Shown here: one piece after another, positions 63,061-64,000 of the stretch
Layout of the letters: the number at the start of each line of letters is the position of its first letter
Position numbering within the stretch: position 1 is the stretch's first letter
DNA from: Desulfatirhabdium butyrativorans DSM 18734
Lineage (GTDB): Bacteria > Desulfobacterota > Desulfobacteria > Desulfobacterales > Desulfatirhabdiaceae
DNA length: 64,000 nucleotides
NCBI RefSeq assembly: GCF_000429925.1
Contig: NZ_AUCU01000009.1
Span: 62,001-126,000, forward strand
Direction: 5' to 3'
Position numbers and translations under genes: made by a program
The notes under the pieces: model-generated
What the model saw: the letters and a program-made list of their open reading frames with translations, nothing else
Database searches by the model: none
Told to the model about the DNA's origin: nothing

Positions 63061-63591
63061 CAGTTCATTCAACTGCGGGAAATACTGACCACAGGAGAAA
63101 ACACCGATCTGAGATTCCGAATGTTCGAACGCATTGACATAGAGCTCCAGCACCCGCTCGACAATGGCGTTCTTCAGCGTCTCGCTGACATGGGTATGCA
63201 CCCATCCTTTACCGAGCCAGTTATCCGACAGGTAGTCGGCGGCTTCATCGGGATGGAACTCCCGATCTTCCCGGTACCGGATCGAGGTTCCGTCCCACGG
63301 CGCGGAGGCATCCCCGAAGGCGCAAGCGAAGCCGTTTTGCCGAATGGTGGTTCTTACCCAGGAATCACGTAAGGTGGTCCAGTCGAAAGTGACCGTTCCC
63401 ATGCGTGACTCAATCAGCCGCGCCAAGCCGCCGAGAAAGGCGACGGCATTGGGCCGGAGAAACCAGCAGGTCGAAAAATCAAAGCGCACATCCTCGAAAT
63501 AGTCATTCGTCTGACTCCAGATCGAAAAGAGCGTGGCAAAGTCAGCCCTCCCATCGTTGACCCGGGGAATCTGGATCACCTTCTGCGCCAT
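63016..63591 (-). CDS. STAS-like/GHKL ATPase protein linked to type I R-M, C-terminally truncated
   Basis: 191 residues, ATG 63591, two bases after the hsdS stop. An N-terminal STAS-like part has FDFSTCWFLRPNAVAFLGGLARLIE. Near residue 155, NAIVERVLELYVNAFEHSES looks like the N box of a GHKL (histidine-kinase-type) ATPase. The frame then runs into the ABC-ATPase fragment in the wrong frame and stops (RTRNHGRLCDP), so the G1/G2 boxes are gone and it should be inactive as an ATPase. Such proteins occur with restriction-modification genes, role unknown. Confidence 0.6.
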   Translation of the reverse strand: MAQKVIQIPRVNDGRADFATLFSIWSQTNDYFEDVRFDFSTCWFLRPNAVAFLGGLARLIESRMGTVTFDWTTLRDSWVRTTIRQNGFACAFGDASAPWDGTSIRYREDREFHPDEAADYLSDNWLGKGWVHTHVSETLKNAIVERVLELYVNAFEHSESQIGVFSCGQYFPQLNELLFDRTRNHGRLCDP

Positions 63592-63593
63592 AC

Positions 63594-64000
63594 CTACAAT
63601 TCCCCCCGAAAGGCCTTGGCGAGCAGGGCGGCATGAAAGGCCTTGAGTTCCTCCTCGATGCCAGCGGATTCAAGCTGGATGAGCTGCCGACGCTTGGCAA
63701 TTTCAGCGAAGCGTTTCTGTTCGTCGTATTCCGGAACGGGTACGAGAATCTTTTCCAGCTTTTTGAGTCCAAGTGTCCGGTTTCTTCCTGCCGAGCCAGG
63801 GGACGCGGCACGGATGTCTTCGATACCGCGTTCTCCCAGAAAGTGGTGACAGAGGAATTCTGACGTGGCCTGCCCTTCGTGGGGTACATAGGTGATGAAC
63901 CGGTGTGAACCGACCCGGCCATGGTCTTCGGCCTTGGCGACGGCTATCGCCTTTTCCCAGGCAAAGACGTTATTGAAGACGAGATCGCCTTCGTGGATTG
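63594..64000 (-). CDS. hsdS: Type I restriction-modification specificity subunit, C-terminal part
   Basis: Open from the right edge on the - strand to TAG at 63594-63596, about 134 residues; the N-terminus is outside the window. It reads IHEGDLVFNNVFAWEKAIAVA, HRFITYVP, LGLKKLEKILVPVPEYDEQKRFAEIAKRR and ELKAFHAALLAKAFRGEL. The KILVPVP...EQ pattern followed by a helical region is the usual end of an HsdS target-recognition half. It directs the R-M complex to its DNA site. hsdM and hsdR are presumably further right. Confidence 0.82.
   Translation of the reverse strand, partial: IHEGDLVFNNVFAWEKAIAVAKAEDHGRVGSHRFITYVPHEGQATSEFLCHHFLGERGIEDIRAASPGSAGRNRTLGLKKLEKILVPVPEYDEQKRFAEIAKRRQLIQLESAGIEEELKAFHAALLAKAFRGEL

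Overview
The window comes from a strictly anaerobic sulfate-reducing Desulfobacterota of the Desulfosarcina/Desulfococcus/Desulfatirhabdium type. The main evidence is a dsrA-dsrB-dsrD-dsrN operon for dissimilatory sulfite reductase. A second marker is a glutaryl-CoA dehydrogenase carrying the Val that marks the non-decarboxylating enzymes of anaerobic aromatic degraders, encoded next to the alpha subunit of glutaconyl-CoA decarboxylase. The genus assignment is inference; no 16S gene is present.

Region 1 (1-21.7 kb) is a surface-polysaccharide cluster on the + strand. Most junctions are ATGA-type stop/start overlaps, so it reads as one or two long operons interrupted by repeat-filled gaps. It encodes GT4 and GT2 glycosyltransferases (including a GT2-GT4 fusion), a sugar epimerase/reductase, a hexapeptide acetyltransferase, a NodB deacetylase, a methyltransferase, two membrane translocation-type proteins (an LPG-synthase-like protein and a Wzx flippase), and a periplasmic acetylation module (beta-propeller, MBOAT acyltransferase and two AlgJ/AlgX-like SGNH proteins). 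It also encodes a secreted GDSL esterase with a C-terminal CFI-box/membrane tail. A convergent membrane protein with a spermidine-synthase domain closes the block.

Region 2 (24.6-32.6 kb) is acyl-CoA metabolism: an acyl-CoA carboxylase (beta subunit, and a biotin carboxylase/BCCP subunit), then a glutaryl-CoA dehydrogenase, a carboxymuconolactone-decarboxylase-like protein and GcdA. Two small genes follow (DUF2080-like and GNAT). Region 3 (32.7-42.4 kb) holds a sigma54-dependent two-component system on the - strand, divergent from pilMNOPQ (type IV pilus alignment and secretin complex), followed by an Ig-repeat lipoprotein.

Region 4 (42.7-47.8 kb, - strand) is dsrABDN plus an overlapping methyltransferase gene. 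A good sigma70-type promoter and a 16-bp dyad lie upstream of dsrA. Region 5 (48-57.5 kb) holds a Tim44-like protein, two Yej-type ABC permeases, a UbiB-like kinase, pdxST (PLP synthesis), and a divergently placed acyl-CoA ligase/GalT-like pair.

Region 6 (57.5-64 kb) is accessory DNA. It has a transposase fragment, structured foldback elements flanked by a 20-bp direct repeat, a three-gene operon (duplicated membrane protein, acetoacetate-decarboxylase-like protein, SDR), decayed ABC transporter genes, and the edge of a type I restriction-modification locus (HsdS C-terminus plus a truncated GHKL ATPase).

Intergenic DNA is rich in repeats: a roughly 300-bp foldback element present twice with a compensatory base-pair change, a second smaller foldback, heptameric tandem repeats of three different sequences, and a GTAGGGGCG palindrome family. 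No tRNA, rRNA or CRISPR array was seen.
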